Positions 10,187 through 22,500 of a stretch of DNA of 64,000 bases are shown in pieces. The position numbers and the translations under genes were made by a program. Under the pieces are notes generated by a model, which worked only from the letters and a program-made list of their open reading frames with translations, ran no database searches and had not been told where the DNA came from. This stretch comes from Candidatus Avedoeria danica (GTDB lineage: Bacteria; Chloroflexota; Anaerolineae; Epilineales; Epilineaceae), in NCBI GenBank assembly GCA_016703025.1, contig JADJCV010000004.1, positions 2,421,501 to 2,485,500 of the forward strand. Direction: 5' to 3'. Every line of letters starts with the position of its first letter. The first letter of the stretch is position 1.

Positions 10187-11740
10187 CTACCGATCCCGCC
10201 GCCGCCGCACGCCCACCACGAACGCGGCCGCAACCAGCAGCCCGAGCCCGCCGAGGACGGTCGGCGCAAGCGAACCGCTCGCACCGCTGGTGACAGCCGC
10301 CACAACCGCCGGCGCGAACGTCCCGACCGTTACCCCGCCGACGAGCACTTGCGTCGGCGTCGGGCGCTGCGTGGCCGGGGGGTTCGTGGGCGTGTTCGTC
10401 GGCGTGGCGGTGGGGGTGGCGGTGGCCGTGGGCGTCGGTGTGAACGGGTTGCACAGCGAGCCGGCGAACGACTGCGGGATCGTGCTGAACGGGGCGAAGG
10501 TGATGACGCCGGTGCCGGGCGTCGGCGGGCCGCTGACGATGTCGCCCGAGCCGGGGCCGACGCCGGAGGGTCCATCGGCCGCGCCCCAGTAGTTGTTCGT
10601 GCCGTCGATCGGGTCCGTGTCGGTGTTGATGGCGCCGGGCAGGTTGCCGATGAAGTCGTTGTTGTTGAAGATGTTGCTGGACTGATTCTGGGGCTGGGCC
10701 GAGAAGCGGAGACCGGCGCCGGCCGGCGGCGTCGGCGCGGGCGGCGGCGGGGGCGTGAGGCCGTTGCTGACGAAGCAGTTCTGAAGGATCGTGACGTCGG
10801 CGGAGCCGCGGCCGGCGGTCTGGTTGCCGAAGGACGTCATGACCAAGCCGTTGCGTCCGTTGCGGTCGAACGTGTTGGCGGTGAACGTCGTGCGGATCGG
10901 ACCGCCCTGCAGGCCGTCGAAACCGTTCAAGCGGAACGTGTTGTTGCTGAAGACGGCGTCTTCGACCGCGCGGCTGCCGATGTTCACCCCGACGTTCGTC
11001 GTGTGGGTCTCGAACAGGTTGCCGTCAAACAGCGGGCCGCGGCCAGCGCTCAGGCCGACGTTGCGGTTGCCGTCCGTGAAGAAGCCCGGGCCGAGCGGGG
11101 CGTTGCGCACGCAGTTGTTCGTGAAGTGGAAGCCGTCGAAGCCGTCCGTGTCCAGGTGGAAGGAGGCGCCGCCCGAGGTCTTGCTGCCGCCGTCGAGCTC
11201 GTTGTTGTCGACGGTGATGTCGATGCCCGGGTCGTTCAGGAAGACGCCGGCGCCGGTGTAGCCGGTGAATCGGTTGTTGCGAATCTCGACGTTGTCGATC
11301 GGGCCGCTGCCGGACGTGATCCCGCGCGCGGCGCCGGAGAAGTGGAAGCCGTTGATCCGCGCGCCGGCGGAACCGACGACGAGGGTCAGCAGGTCGCCGC
11401 TGGCTGCCGTGATGACCGACTCGCTGGCCACGCGCCCGCAGGCCGCCACGCCGTTCTGGGCGCCGAGCAGCGGGATGTTCTTGCCGAGGGTCAGGTTCTC
11501 GTTGTACGTGCCCGGTCCGACCCGCACGGTGTCGACCCCCGTCACGGCGGCGTTGATGGCCGCCTGGATCGTGGCCTCGGACTGACCGGCGGTGCAGCTG
11601 CCGTCGACGGCGTCGTTCGGGACGCAGATCACGTCGGCATGGGCGGTCACGGCCATGTACATCATCAGCAGCGCGGCGAGCGGCAGGGCCAGCGCCACGA
11701 TGCGCGCGGCGCGTACGAGTGAGAGCGGTGGGTGCGACAT
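10187..11740 (-). CDS. Surface protein E: secreted parallel beta-helix protein with C-terminal membrane anchor
   Basis: 517 residues from an ATG at 11740 with AGGAG 6 nt upstream; longer in-frame starts cross the promoter. It has a signal peptide (IVALALPLAALLMMYMAVTA then HADV), and a region starting CVPNDAVDGSCTAGQSEATI that is typical of pectate-lyase-like Chlam_PMP/beta-helix proteins. Many Asn-rich turns follow (VEIRNNRFTG, VDNNELDGG, FSNNTFRLNG, FTANTFDRNG), the pattern of right-handed beta-helix repeats. Near the end are NNYWGAADGPSG, a Thr-Pro linker (TPTATATPTATPTNTPT), and a hydrophobic helix closed by RRRRDR. That tail would hold it in the membrane. The substrate is unknown; a structural or polysaccharide-binding role is as likely as lyase activity, since no catalytic triad was identified. 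Confidence 0.85.
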   Translation of the reverse strand: MSHPPLSLVRAARIVALALPLAALLMMYMAVTAHADVICVPNDAVDGSCTAGQSEATIQAAINAAVTGVDTVRVGPGTYNENLTLGKNIPLLGAQNGVAACGRVASESVITAASGDLLTLVVGSAGARINGFHFSGAARGITSGSGPIDNVEIRNNRFTGYTGAGVFLNDPGIDITVDNNELDGGSKTSGGASFHLDTDGFDGFHFTNNCVRNAPLGPGFFTDGNRNVGLSAGRGPLFDGNLFETHTTNVGVNIGSRAVEDAVFSNNTFRLNGFDGLQGGPIRTTFTANTFDRNGRNGLVMTSFGNQTAGRGSADVTILQNCFVSNGLTPPPPPAPTPPAGAGLRFSAQPQNQSSNIFNNNDFIGNLPGAINTDTDPIDGTNNYWGAADGPSGVGPGSGDIVSGPPTPGTGVITFAPFSTIPQSFAGSLCNPFTPTPTATATPTATPTNTPTNPPATQRPTPTQVLVGGVTVGTFAPAVVAAVTSGASGSLAPTVLGGLGLLVAAAFVVGVRRRRDR

Positions 11741-11885
11741 GCCGAACTCCTGGCAGATGGATGAGCGGCGGTGGAAGCGCGGGAATTGGGCAAATGGACT
11801 CGGTGCCGGTCGCCGTTGACCACTTACTCTGTTGTCGGTCGATCTACCGACGGAAGATTGACGAATCTTTGCATGGCATCGTATT

Positions 11886-11912
11886 GAACGCACGATCTTC
11901 TGCACACGATAC
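11886..11912 (-). promoter_or_regulatory. Shared surface-gene promoter element upstream of gene E
   Basis: Minus strand CCGTATC (GTATC at 11912-11908), 16 nt, GCGTTC (11891-11886) followed by AATACG. It is 146 nt upstream of the gene E start and begins about 30 nt past the gene B terminator, so gene E has its own transcription unit. This is the only copy with 16 rather than 15 nt between blocks. Confidence 0.5.
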
Positions 11913-11941
11913 GGGCACCGAGCGCACCCGACCACGAAGAA

Positions 11942-11977
11942 CGGCGCCCGGCACGGCCGAAGCCGCACCGGGCGCCG
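11942..11977 (-). terminator. Intrinsic terminator of gene B
   Basis: Ten-base perfect arms, CGGCGCCCGG (11942-11951) and CCGGGCGCCG (11968-11977), enclose a 16-nt loop with its own short pairing. On the minus strand TTCTTCG follows. The same hairpin with a slightly different loop follows gene D at 22932-22967, which supports its function. Confidence 0.75.
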
Positions 11978-12001
11978 AGTGCGCGTCGAAGATCGAGCGA
12001 C

Positions 12002-15000
12002 CTACCGGTACGTGATGTCCACGGACCAGCCGCGCACCGACCCGGCGTCGCCGCCGACCTGGTCGTTCACGCTCAGGATCCACGTCCCGTCCGGGTTCTT
12101 GCGGTCGAACGCGTCAAGCCCGTCCGGCGTCGCGCCCGTACCGCCCGGCGTGTAGTGCTCGAACCCCGTCGGCGGGCACGCCGATCCCATCGGCGCCGCC
12201 GCGTCCGAGTCCACCACCGCCTGCATGTTGTCGTCCGCGCCGCAGATCCGGCCCGCCAGCACCACGTCCGCCACCGTCGGGCTCGACACGTCGATCGTGA
12301 TGTCGCTGTTCCACGTGTGCAGGATGTCCAGCGTGATGTTCACGTCCGCCACCTCGCACTGCGCCGCTCCCGACACCGTCACCAGCGCGTCCGGCGCCAC
12401 GCCGAACGCCGGGATCGCCACCGGGCAGTTGTCGCACGCGAAGCTCTGCTGCTTCACCTCGCACGCCACCGGCCGGTTGTCCACGAACCCGGGCACAGCG
12501 GCAGCGGGCCCATGAAGCAGTACTCGAACAGCGGGTTCCCGTCTTCGTCGTACGTGCTCTCGAACGGAATCCCGCGCTCCCCCGCCGCCTCGTCGCCCGG
12601 CACGTCCTCGCCGAGCCGCGCCCCGCGCCGCTCGATCGCCATCGCACCCAGGCCCACCAGGTTCCGCAGGAAGAAGCCCGTCCCGTCGAACACGTCGTGC
12701 TCCCAGAACCACGCGCTGATCACCGCGCTGCCCTTGAACCCGTTGTTGATCCAGCCCCACGTCTGCAGGTCGATGTACTCCACCTGCTTCTCGTTCAGCT
12801 TCTGGCAGATGTAGTCGATCAACCCGTTCTGGTCGTACACGTAGATCACCAAGTCCGTGAAGCCCGGCTTCGGCACCACGTTCGCGATCGCGATCTCGCT
12901 GGTCATCTGCGAGCTGCCAAGGTCCTTCAGCAGGCTCGGGATCGCGATCAGGCCCACGCCCGCCTCGAAGTTCCCGCCCGACCGCTCGCCGATCTGCCAG
13001 TCGAAGATCTTGTGCTCCGGCAGCAGGTTGTACGCGATGCCCTGCGTCGCCGCCGTCCGCGCCGCGTCCGAGTACTCGATCAGCGTCGCCACTGCCACCA
13101 CGTTCGGCGCCAGCACGTTCGGGTTCCCCGGCGAGATCCACTCCTGGCTCTCCACCCGCGCCGATCCCACCCAGTTCCCCGGCAGCGCCGCCACCAGCGG
13201 CAGGAAGAACGTCTGGCTCCCGCGCGGGCAGACCCAGTCCACGAGCGTCGTGATGATGTCCCCGCCGCGGTCGAGGAAGTACACCTTCACCTTGGCCGCC
13301 ACCACCGGGCTCAGGTTCTGCACCTGGATCGCGCTGTCCCAGCCCTGGTACTCGCTGTACACCAGCGGCGCGAACCCGACCTGGTTGCCGCCCGTGTAGA
13401 CGGCCTTGCGCGGGTCGAACGTGTAGTTGATCTCCGCCGGCTCGCCCACGTACGTCATCAGCAGGTCGTGCCCGATCAGGTCCACCACGATCCCCATCCG
13501 TTGCGTCGACCGGATCCACGCCGAGCCCTGGAAGTCCGGGCCCACGCAGTCGTTCGCGTCCAGCTGGTACGTCTCGCCCGGCGCCAGCGTCGCGATGTCG
13601 CAGATCACCGCCCGCAGGCAGTCCTCCTGCTGCTGGAACCAGATCTCGATCGACGAGCACATCAGCCCGCCGTTCTGGATGTAGATCATCGAGTTGTAGC
13701 CGGCCTTGCTGGCGTACACCAGCGGCACGTAGAACCCGTACCCGCCGTACACGGCGTCGTACACGCCAAGGTGCGTGCCCGCGATCCCGTTGTACTTGCT
13801 CGTCACGTCCACACCCGGCGTCACGTCGCCCGGGCACGTCCGGTGCACGTCCACCGCCAGCGCCCCGTCCTGCGGTGCCGCGCGCGACATGTCGATCCCG
13901 TCGAAGATCAGCCCCTCGTCGTACGCCTTCTTGAAGCGGCGGTAATCGTCCGCGTCGCCGACGACGTTGAAGAACAGGACCTCGCAGACGTAGTCGCCCG
14001 TGATGTCGTCCTCCGGGATCACGTCGATCCCGTCCTCGGACAGCTGCCGCGCCGAGAGCTTGAACAGGATGCCGGACTTCGAGCCCGTCGGCACCTGGGC
14101 GCCGTACAGGTTCCAGCTGCTGCCGGGCTTCAGGAGGCCTGTGCACTCCACCTTCAACGGCCCCGCCGCCTGCGGCGGGCAGAAGCCCGGCTCGCCCCAC
14201 GTCACCAGCGCCGCCTTGGCGTTGATGCAGCCCAGGTTCTGGACCTCAATCCAGCTCTCGCACACGTCGTCCTGGCCGAGGAAGTTCAGGATCGGCAGGT
14301 GGACCTGGTTGCTCAGCTGCGTGTTCGGGTCGATGACGGACGGGCAGTCCAGCGCGATCTCCACGGCCGCGCTCGAGCGGCTGAACGTGTTCACGCCGAT
14401 GTTGAAGCCGTCGTAGTGCACCGTGCCGACGATCGGGATGACGGTCCCGGTCGGGATCGCGCCCTTGATGCGCAACGAGTACTGGACCGTCACGCTCGCG
14501 CCGACCGCGATCGTGCCGTCCCACGTCATCTGCGTGCTCGTGGACGTGCACGTCCCGCCGCCGTCGAGCACGCGGCAGTCCAGGCCGACGACGCTGCCCG
14601 GCAGGATCGACTCCCACTCCGGTCCGCCGTTGTCCCGCTGCGGCGTGAACGCCCGCGGGCCGGTGTTGCTGAAGCTCTGCGTCACGATGAGGAAGTCACC
14701 GACGCCGACGCACTCCGCGTTGTCCTGCTGCGGCGCCAGCGCGCCGTCCACCGCGTTCCACGCCGGTGCGGCTTCCGTCCCGGCGTCCGCGGCGCCGTCG
14801 ACCGGCGCGGCCGACATCGCCGCCAAAGACGAGGCGATGAGGTGCGTCACCGTCGGATCCGTGATCTCGACATCCGCGCCCGCGCGGACGTTCGTCGCCT
14901 GGACGGCCGTGTTGTTGCCCGGGACCGGGTCGGCGAGGCAGTTGCCGTTCGTGACCGAGGCGGAGGAGGAAAGCGGCACGCCGGGGCTGCCCGGGCAGAT

Positions 15001-16383
15001 GGCCGGCGAGCACGCCGTGTTGCTGGACACGGTGGCGACGATCGTGATGGTGTAGGCCGTGTTGAACGCCGTGGCGCACTGGTTGGCGGCGCCCATCGTC
15101 CCGAGGTTGCACGTCACCGTCGAGCCGGACGGGGTGCAGATCGGACCCGCGGGCGAGACCGTCGCCGAGACGAACGCGAGGCGGCTGTCCAGCGTGTACG
15201 TTGCGATGGTGTTCAGCGCGTTGGACGGCCCGGCGTTGGAGACGCTGGACGTGTAGGTCACATTCTGGCCGGCGATCACCGGATCCGGCACGTCGGTCAG
15301 CGTGATGCCGGTGTTCGACTGGGCCTGGACGGTCGTCGTCGAGACGGCCGAGTTGTTGCCGGAGTTGGAGTCATTGGCGGCCGATGTGGTGGCCGTGTTC
15401 GAGATGATGGAGTTGCACGTCGTCTCGGGGCACGTCCGGACGGTCAGCGTGAAGGTGGCCGTCTGGCCGGCGCCGACGGTGCCGCCGGTGCAGCTCACCG
15501 CACCGGTGCCGTTCACGGCCGGCGTGCTGCAGCTGAAGCCGAAGCCGGGATTCGCCAGCGAGACGAAGCGCGTGTTGGCCGGCAGCGTGTCGCCCAGCGT
15601 CACGGATGTGGCCGTCGAGCCGCCGATGTTCGTCAGCTGCAAGGTGTAGGCGATGTTGCTGCCGGCGACGACCGGGTCGGGGGAATCCGTCTTGAGGATC
15701 CGCATGTCGGAGGGCGTGGTGGACATGGTCGCCGTCGCCGTCGGCGTGACGCCGGGGACGGCCGTGTTCGTCGGCGGCGTGGTCGGCTGGGCGCCCGAGG
15801 CGTTGCCGATCGTCAGGTTGTCGATGAAGAACGAGCCGCTCTGCGTCGAGTTGCCGCCGGCCAGGCCCATGTGGATGCTGGTGATCATCTGCGGCGACGT
15901 GATCCCGAAGAAGCTGGCGTTGATCGGCAGCGGGAAGTCCTCGGTCGTGTTGTCCCCGTACGTGACGAACGCGACGTAGGGCAGCGAAGACGAGTTGCCC
16001 AGGATGTCGAGCCCGACGCCGAACACGCCGACGCCGCCCTGGGTGACCGAGGTCGAGGTGAAGATGAGGCGGTACGAGCCGTTGCAGCCGGCGCAGTAGT
16101 TGTTGGGCTGGATGATGTTGTGGTTGGCGAAGCCCGTCGTGAAGTAGTCCGTCTGGTTGAAGACGGCGCTCATGTTCACGTTGTTGAAGATCGTGAACAC
16201 GGCCGGATAGCCGGAGGCCACGCCGTAGTCGTCCGTGATGATCGTCGAGAGCGTTCCCTGGAACGTCGCCCGGTTGTTGAACGTCGTCCGGGTCGCGGCG
16301 CTCGTCGGCTCTTGCCGGGCGCACACGATCAGGACCAGCGCCACCAGCGCGAACAGCAGCAATCGACGGCTCATGCGTTCCAT
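12002..16383 (-). CDS. Surface protein B: exported DUF11 / core / P-domain protein (one frameshift)
   Basis: About 1,460 residues after restoring one base. The start is the ATG at 16383 (MERMSRR), followed by a signal peptide (LLLFALVALVLIVCA). Residues 30-220 form a PEP-CTERM-type lectin-like domain (FGVGLDILGN, SGSFFIDNLTIG). A short Thr-Pro linker, two DUF11-type repeats (SNIAYTLQLTNIGGSTATS, QNVTYTSSVSNAGPSNAL) and an ADVEITDPTVTHL hinge follow. Next is the core from VHLPILNFLGQDDVC, with four QN-type repeat units, then a C-terminal P-domain (LDILHTWNSDITIDV, ICGADDNMQ, DGTWILSVNDQ, GWSVDITYR). At 12488 gene B has CCC where gene D has CCCC; this single missing C moves the last 160 residues into another frame. 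P-domains normally cap subtilisin-like proteases, but no protease domain is present. Probably secreted or cell-surface. Confidence 0.85.
12004..14894 (-). repeat. Long near-identical direct repeat, copy in gene B
   Basis: This 2.9 kb stretch, from the stop codon region to the ADVEITDPTVTHL hinge, matches 23043-25934 in gene D almost base for base, including synonymous positions. Similarity stops abruptly after the shared bases coding NVRAGADVEI. Gene C has the same module but with many silent differences. This points to recent duplication or gene conversion between B and D. Confidence 0.85.
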
Positions 16384-16499
16384 CCCCCACGGCAGTGAAA
16401 AGGAGTTCGTGCCGGACGGCGCCACGTCCCCCCATACGGGATCGGCGCCAACAGGCCAGCAGACCAGCGCGACTCGATGCCGCGCGGCTCACCGGACAT

Positions 16500-16525
16500 T
16501 AACGCGACGTGAGGGGGGGAGATAC
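16500..16525 (-). promoter_or_regulatory. Shared surface-gene promoter element upstream of gene B
   Basis: Minus strand CCGTATC (GTATC at 16525-16521), 15 nt, GCGTTA (16505-16500) followed by ATG. It is 117 nt before the MERMSRR start. It lies in the 188-bp gap between gene C and gene B, so B can be transcribed independently of C. Confidence 0.6.
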
Positions 16526-16571
16526 GGACAGGGGCGGAAGTTGGGGCGGGGTCGCGCGGACCACGAGCCTG

Positions 16572-19500
16572 CTACCGATACGTGATATCCACCGACCACC
16601 CCCGCACCACGCCGCCGTCCGGCGCGACCAGATCGCTCACGCGCAGCGTCCACTGCCCGGTGGCGTCCCGACCGTCGAACGCGTTCAGCGCGCCCGGCGC
16701 CGTGCCCGCGCCGCCCGGCGTGACCGCCTGGAAGCCGGCGGGCGGGCAGACGGAACCGATGGCCGTCGCCGCGTCGGAGTCGAGGATGGCCTGGATGTTG
16801 TCGTCCGCGCCGCAGATCTGGTTCACGAGCCGCACGTTCGGCACGCCGGGGCCGGCGACGTCGACGACGAGGTCGTGGTTCCAGGTGTGCTGGATGTCGA
16901 GCGTGACGTTCACGTCCGCCACGACGCAGTTCTCGCGGCCGACCGCGTTCACGATCGCCGGCGGCGCCTGGCCGACCGGCGGGATCGCGACCGGGCAGTT
17001 GGCGCACGCGAAGCTCTCCGCGGGCACCTCGCACGCCACCGGCCGGGCATCGACGAAGCCGGGGCACAGCGGCAGCGGGCCCATGAAGCAGTACTCGAAC
17101 AGCGGGTTCCCGTCCTCGTCATACGTGTTCTCGAACGGGATCCCGCGATCACCCGCCGCCTCGTCGCCCGGCACGTCCTCCCCCATGCGCGCGCCCTTGC
17201 GCTCGATCGACATCGCCCCGAGGCCGACGAGGTTGCGCAGGAAGAAGCCCGTGCCGTCGAACACGTCGTGCTCCCAGAACCAGGCGCTGATCACCGCGCT
17301 GCCCTTGAAGCCGTTGTTCAACCAGCCCCACGTCTGCAGGTCGATGTACTCCACCTGCTTCTCGTTCAGCTTCTGGCAGATGTAGTCGATCAGCCCGTTC
17401 TGGTCGTACACGTAGACCACCAGATCCGTGAAGCCCGGCTTGGGCACGACGTTGGCGATCACGACCTCGCTGCTGATGCCGGTCGTCCCGAGGTCCTTGA
17501 TCAGGCTCGGGATCGCGACGAGACCGACGCCGGTCTCGAAGTTCCCGCCGGAGCGCTCGCCGATCTGCCAGTCGAAGATCTTGTGCTCCGGCAACAGGTT
17601 GTAGGCCATGGCCTGCGTGGCCGTCGTCCGCGCCGCGTCCGAGTACTCGATCAGCGTCGCCACCGCCACGACGTTGGGCGCCAGGACGTTCGAGCTGCCC
17701 GGTGCGATCCACTCCTGGCTCTCGACGCGCGCCGAGCCCACCCAGTTCCCCGGCAGCGCCGCCACGAGCGGCAGGAAAAACGTCTGGCTCCCGCGCGGGC
17801 AGACCCAGTCGACCAGCGTCGTGACGATGTCGCCGCCGCGGTCGAGGAAGTAGACCTTCACCTTGGATGCCGCCACCGGGCTCAGGTTCTGCACCTGGAT
17901 CGCGCTATCCCAGCCCTGGTACTCGCTGTAGACCAGCGGCGCGAAGCCCACCTGGTTGCCGGCCGTGAACGCGGGCTTGCGCGGGTCGAACGTGTAGTTG
18001 ATCTCCGCCGGCTCGCCGACGTACGTCATGAGCAGGTCATGGCCGATGAGATCGACCGCGATGGCCATCCGCTGCGTCGACCGAATCCAGGCGCTGCCCT
18101 GGAAGTCCGGCCCCACGCAGTCGCTGGCGTCCAGCTGGTACGTCTCGCCCGGCGCGAGGGTCGCGATGTCGCAGATCGTCGCCCGCAGGCAGTCCTCCTG
18201 CAGCTGGAACCAGATCTCGAGCGACGCGCACATCAGCCCGCTGTTCTGGATGTAGACGACCGAGTTGTAGCCGGCCTTCTGGGCGTAGACGAGGGGCACG
18301 TAGAACGCGTAGCCGCCATATATGTCGTCGTACACGCCCAGGTGCGTGCCCGCGATGCCGTTGTACTTGCTGGTCACGTCGACGCCCGGTGTCTGATCGC
18401 CCGGGCACGTCCGGTGGACGTCCACCGCCAGCCCGCCGTCGCCCGGCACCGCCAGGGACAGGTCGATGCCGTCGAAGATCAACCCCTCGTCGTACGCCTT
18501 CTTGAAGCGCCGGTAATCGTCGGCGTCGCCGACGACGCTGAAGAACAGGAGCTCGCACATGTAGTCGGCCGTGATGTCGTCCTCGCCGGCGTCGATGCCG
18601 TCCTCTGACAGCTGCCGGCCCGAGAACTTGAACACGATCCCGCCCTTCGAGCCCGTCGGCACCTGCGCGCCGATCATGATCCAGCTGCTGCCCGGCTTGA
18701 GGGTGCCGGTGCACTCCACCTTCAGCGGCCCGGCCGCCTGCGGCGGGCAGAAGCCGGGCTCGCCCCACGAGACCAGGGCGGCCTTGGCCACCTGGCAGCC
18801 GATGTTCTGGATCTGGACCATCGTGGAACAGACGTCGTCCTGGCCCATGTAGTTCAGGATCGGGATGTGGACCTGGTTGGAGAGCTGCGTGTTCGGGTCG
18901 ATGATGGACGGGCAGTCCAGCGCGATCTCCGCCACGGCGCTGGTGCGGCTGAAGGTGTTCAGGCCGATGTTGAAACCGTCGTAGTGCACGGTGCCGTCGA
19001 ACGGGATGACCGTGCCCGTCGGGACGGCCCCCACGATCCGCACGGCGTACTCCACCGTGACGCTGCCGCCGACCGGGATCTCGCCGTTCCAGGTCATCTG
19101 CGTCGGCGTCGAAGTGCACACGCCGCCGCCCGCCGTCACGCGGCACGCCTGGCCCGTGACCGTCCCCGGCAGCACCGCCACCCACTCCGGCCCGGCATTG
19201 TCCCGCTGCCGGGTGAACGCCAGCGGCCCGGTGTTGCCGAACATCTGCTCGACGACGATGTAGTCGCCGACGGCGACGCACGCGTCGTCGTCCTGCTGCG
19301 GCGCGAGGGCAGCGTCGAAGAGGGCGTCGGAGTCGGTGGCGAATCCGTCGACGATCACGCGATCGGCGCCGTCGCCCACATCGTCTGAGGCGGCGACCGC
19401 CTGCGCCATCAACGATCCGACGAGGTGCGTGAGGAGCGGCACGTCGACGACGACGTCGGCGCCGGCGCGGACGTCCGTGGTCTGGGCGGCGCTGTTGTTG

Positions 19501-22500
19501 CCCGGCACCGGATCGGCCAGGCAGTTGCCGTTCGTGACCGCGGCGGACGACGAGAGCGGCACGCCCGGGCTGCCGGGGCAGACCGCGGGCGAGCACGCCG
19601 TGGTGTCCGGCACGGTCGCGACGATCGTGACGGTGTAGCTCGTCGGGAAGGCGGTGGCGCACTGGTTGGCGGCGCCGACGACGCCGAGCGTGCACGTGAC
19701 GGTCGAGCCGGCCGCGCTGCACGTCGGGCCGGCGGGTGCGACCGTGGCCGAGACGAAGACGAGGCGGCTGTCGAGCATGAATGTCGCGATGGTGTTCGCG
19801 GCGTTCGACGGACCGTTGTTCGAGATGACCGCGGTGTACGTCGCGTTCTGGCCGGCGATCACCGGATCGGGCGCGTCGCCGAGCGTGATGGCGGTGTCCG
19901 CTTGCGCCTGCGCCGTCGTGCCGGCGACGGCGCTGTTGTTGCCGACGCTCGGGTCGGTCGTGCCGGACGATGTCGAGGCGGTGTTGCTGACGACGGCGTT
20001 GCACAGGACGTCGGCGCAGATGCGGACGACGATCATGACGGAGCGGACGGCGGTCGGGATGGTCGCGCCGGCCCAGCTGCAGCTCACGGTGCCACTGCCG
20101 TTCACGGCCGGCACGGTGCAGCTGCCGCCGGCGCTCGGCGTGGCGGACAGGAAGCGCGTCGTCGCCGGGATCGTGTCGGCGATGACGACGGTCTGGGCGT
20201 CGGACGGGCCGTTGTTCGTGCTGTTGACCACGTACGTGACGTTGTTGCCGGCGATCGCCGGGTCGGGCGCGTCGGTCTTCGTCGCCGCCAGATCCGCCTG
20301 CGTGATGACGCTCGTCGTCGCCGTGGCGCTGTTGTTCAGCGTGTTCGGGTCGGTCGTCGTCGTCGTCGCGGTGGCCGTATTCGACAGCACCGTGCCGCTG
20401 GCGACGCTCGGCAGGACGCGGACGACGAGGGCAACCGTGCGCTGTCCGGCCGGCGCCGTCCCACCGGCCCAGCTGCAGCTGACCGTGCCCGTGCCGCCGA
20501 CGGCCGGCGTCGTGCAGAGGCCGCCGGCGCTCGGCGTGGCGGAGATGAACGTCGTGCCCGCAGGGAGGAGGTCGCTGACCGCGACGTTCTGGGCGTCGGA
20601 CGGGCCGTTGTTCGTGATCGTGATGTTGTAGGTGAGGTTGTTGCCGGCGACGACGGGGTCGGGCGTGTCGATCTTGACGGTGAGGAGGTCGGCCTGGGTG
20701 CTGACCGTCGTCGTGGCGGTGGCGCTGTTGTTCGCGGGCGTGGGATCGCTCGTCGTCGTCGACGCGGCGGCCGTGTTCGTGAGGATCGTGCCGAGCGGCG
20801 TTCCGGGCGTGACGAAGACAAGGAGCGTAAGCGTTCGCTGGGCCAGCGGAATCGTCGCGCCGGCCCACGTGCAGCTCACGAGCCCGGTCCCGCCGACGGA
20901 CGGCGTCGTGCAGAGGCCGCCGGCGCTCGGCGTGGCCGAGAAGAACGTCGTGTTGGCGGGCACGGTGTCGGCGATGGTGAGCGCCTGCGCGTCGGACGGG
21001 CCGTTGTTCGTCGCCACGATCGTGTAGGTGAGGTTGTTGCCGGCCAGGACGGGGTCGGGGACGTCGTTCTTGGTGACGGCGACGTCGGCCTGCGTGTTCA
21101 CCGTCGTCGTGGCCGTGGCGGCGTTGTTCGTCGGCGTCGGATCGCTCGTCGTCGACGACGCGGTGGCGACGTTGGAGAGGACGGCGCCGTTGGCGACGCT
21201 GGGCAGGACGCGAACGGTGATGGACAGCGTGCGCTGGACGGTGGGCGCGGTCGCGCCGCTCCAGACGGAGGTCACGATGCCGTTCGATCCGACGGACGGC
21301 GTCGTCAGCACGCCGCCCACGCTGGCGCTGGCGGACACGAACGTCGTGCCGGCCGGCAGCGGGTCGCCGATCGTGACGGTCTGCGCGTCCGACGGCCCGT
21401 TGTTCGTCGCGACGATGCTGTACGTCAGGTTGTTGCCGGCGATCACCGGGTCCGGGCTGTCTGTCTTCGTCGTGCTGAGGTCGGCCGAGGTCGCGACCGT
21501 CGTCGTCGCCGTCGCCGCGTTGTTGGACGGGTTCGCGTCCGTCGTCGACGACGTGACCGTGGCCGTGTTCGAGAGGACCGAGCCGCTGGCCGCACCGGCC
21601 GCCACCGTGACGACGATCGTCACGCTGAACGTCCCGCCGTTGCCGATGCTACCGATGACGCACGTGACCGTCGCCGTGCCGCTGCACGACCCTGCCGACG
21701 GCACGGCCGAGACGAGCGTCGTGCCCGGGGGCAGCGTGTCGGCCACCGTCACGCCGTTGGCGGTGCCCGGGCCGTTGTTGATGCCGTTGATCACCCAGGT
21801 GAGGTTGTTGCCAGCGATCACCGGGTCGGGCGAGTCCACCTTGGACGTCAGGGCGGGGTCCGCGGCCAGGGGGGCGTTGGTGGGGGTGTTTGTCGGCGTG
21901 TTGGATGGTGTGTTCGTCGGCGTGTTGGTCGGGGTGTTGGACGGGGTGGGCGTCAGGGTGTTCGTTGGGGTGTTGGTGGGCGTGTCGGTGGGTGTGTTCG
22001 TGGGCGTGTTTGTTGGGGTGTTGGTGGGAATGTCGGTGGGTGTGTTGGTGGGGATGTTCGTTGGGGTAGCGGTCGGGTCGCAGTTGGCGGTGTGTGCGCC
22101 AAGGAAGGTGAACGTATCCACCGCGAATCCGTCCCACTCGGTGGCCGGGGTGAAGACATCGCTCGGGTTCGTGTCGCCCTGGCAAATCGCCGCCTTCCGA
22201 GTCAGGGTGTTGTCCGCCGTGCTCGCCAAGCCGGTGCCCCACTCCGTCCCGGGGTCAAAGCCCACCTGGCCGAGAACGTCGACGATCGGCCCACCGGTAC
22301 CGCTCTTGCGGAGCACCACCGCATCGTCACCGTTCCAGTTGATGACGGCATTGTTCGTCAGGTCTGCCTGCGCCAGGATCGTCGCGTTCGCGCTCCCATG
22401 GGCGGCAACGAACACGTCGAGGTTGGCGATGACGCCGGTCAGAGCCACCGATTGCGAGACGGTGGGTGATCCGTTGGAGTAGAGCTCGAGGACGTAGTTG

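Noticed and set aside
12697..16398. Very long open frames on the plus strand opposite genes B, C and D (for example 12697-16398, 19425-22469, 22674-26753) and opposite gene A (3319-6150)
   Set aside because: They are Arg/His/Val-rich mirror frames produced by high GC content and strong codon bias of the minus-strand genes. They carry no domain, signal peptide or ribosome site, and the opposite strand has clear DUF11 and P-domain sequence.
21880..22070. CRISPR-like look of the repeated GTGTTGGTGGG units
   Set aside because: Units are about 12 bp without spacers and encode a Thr-Pro linker in frame; no cas genes are present.
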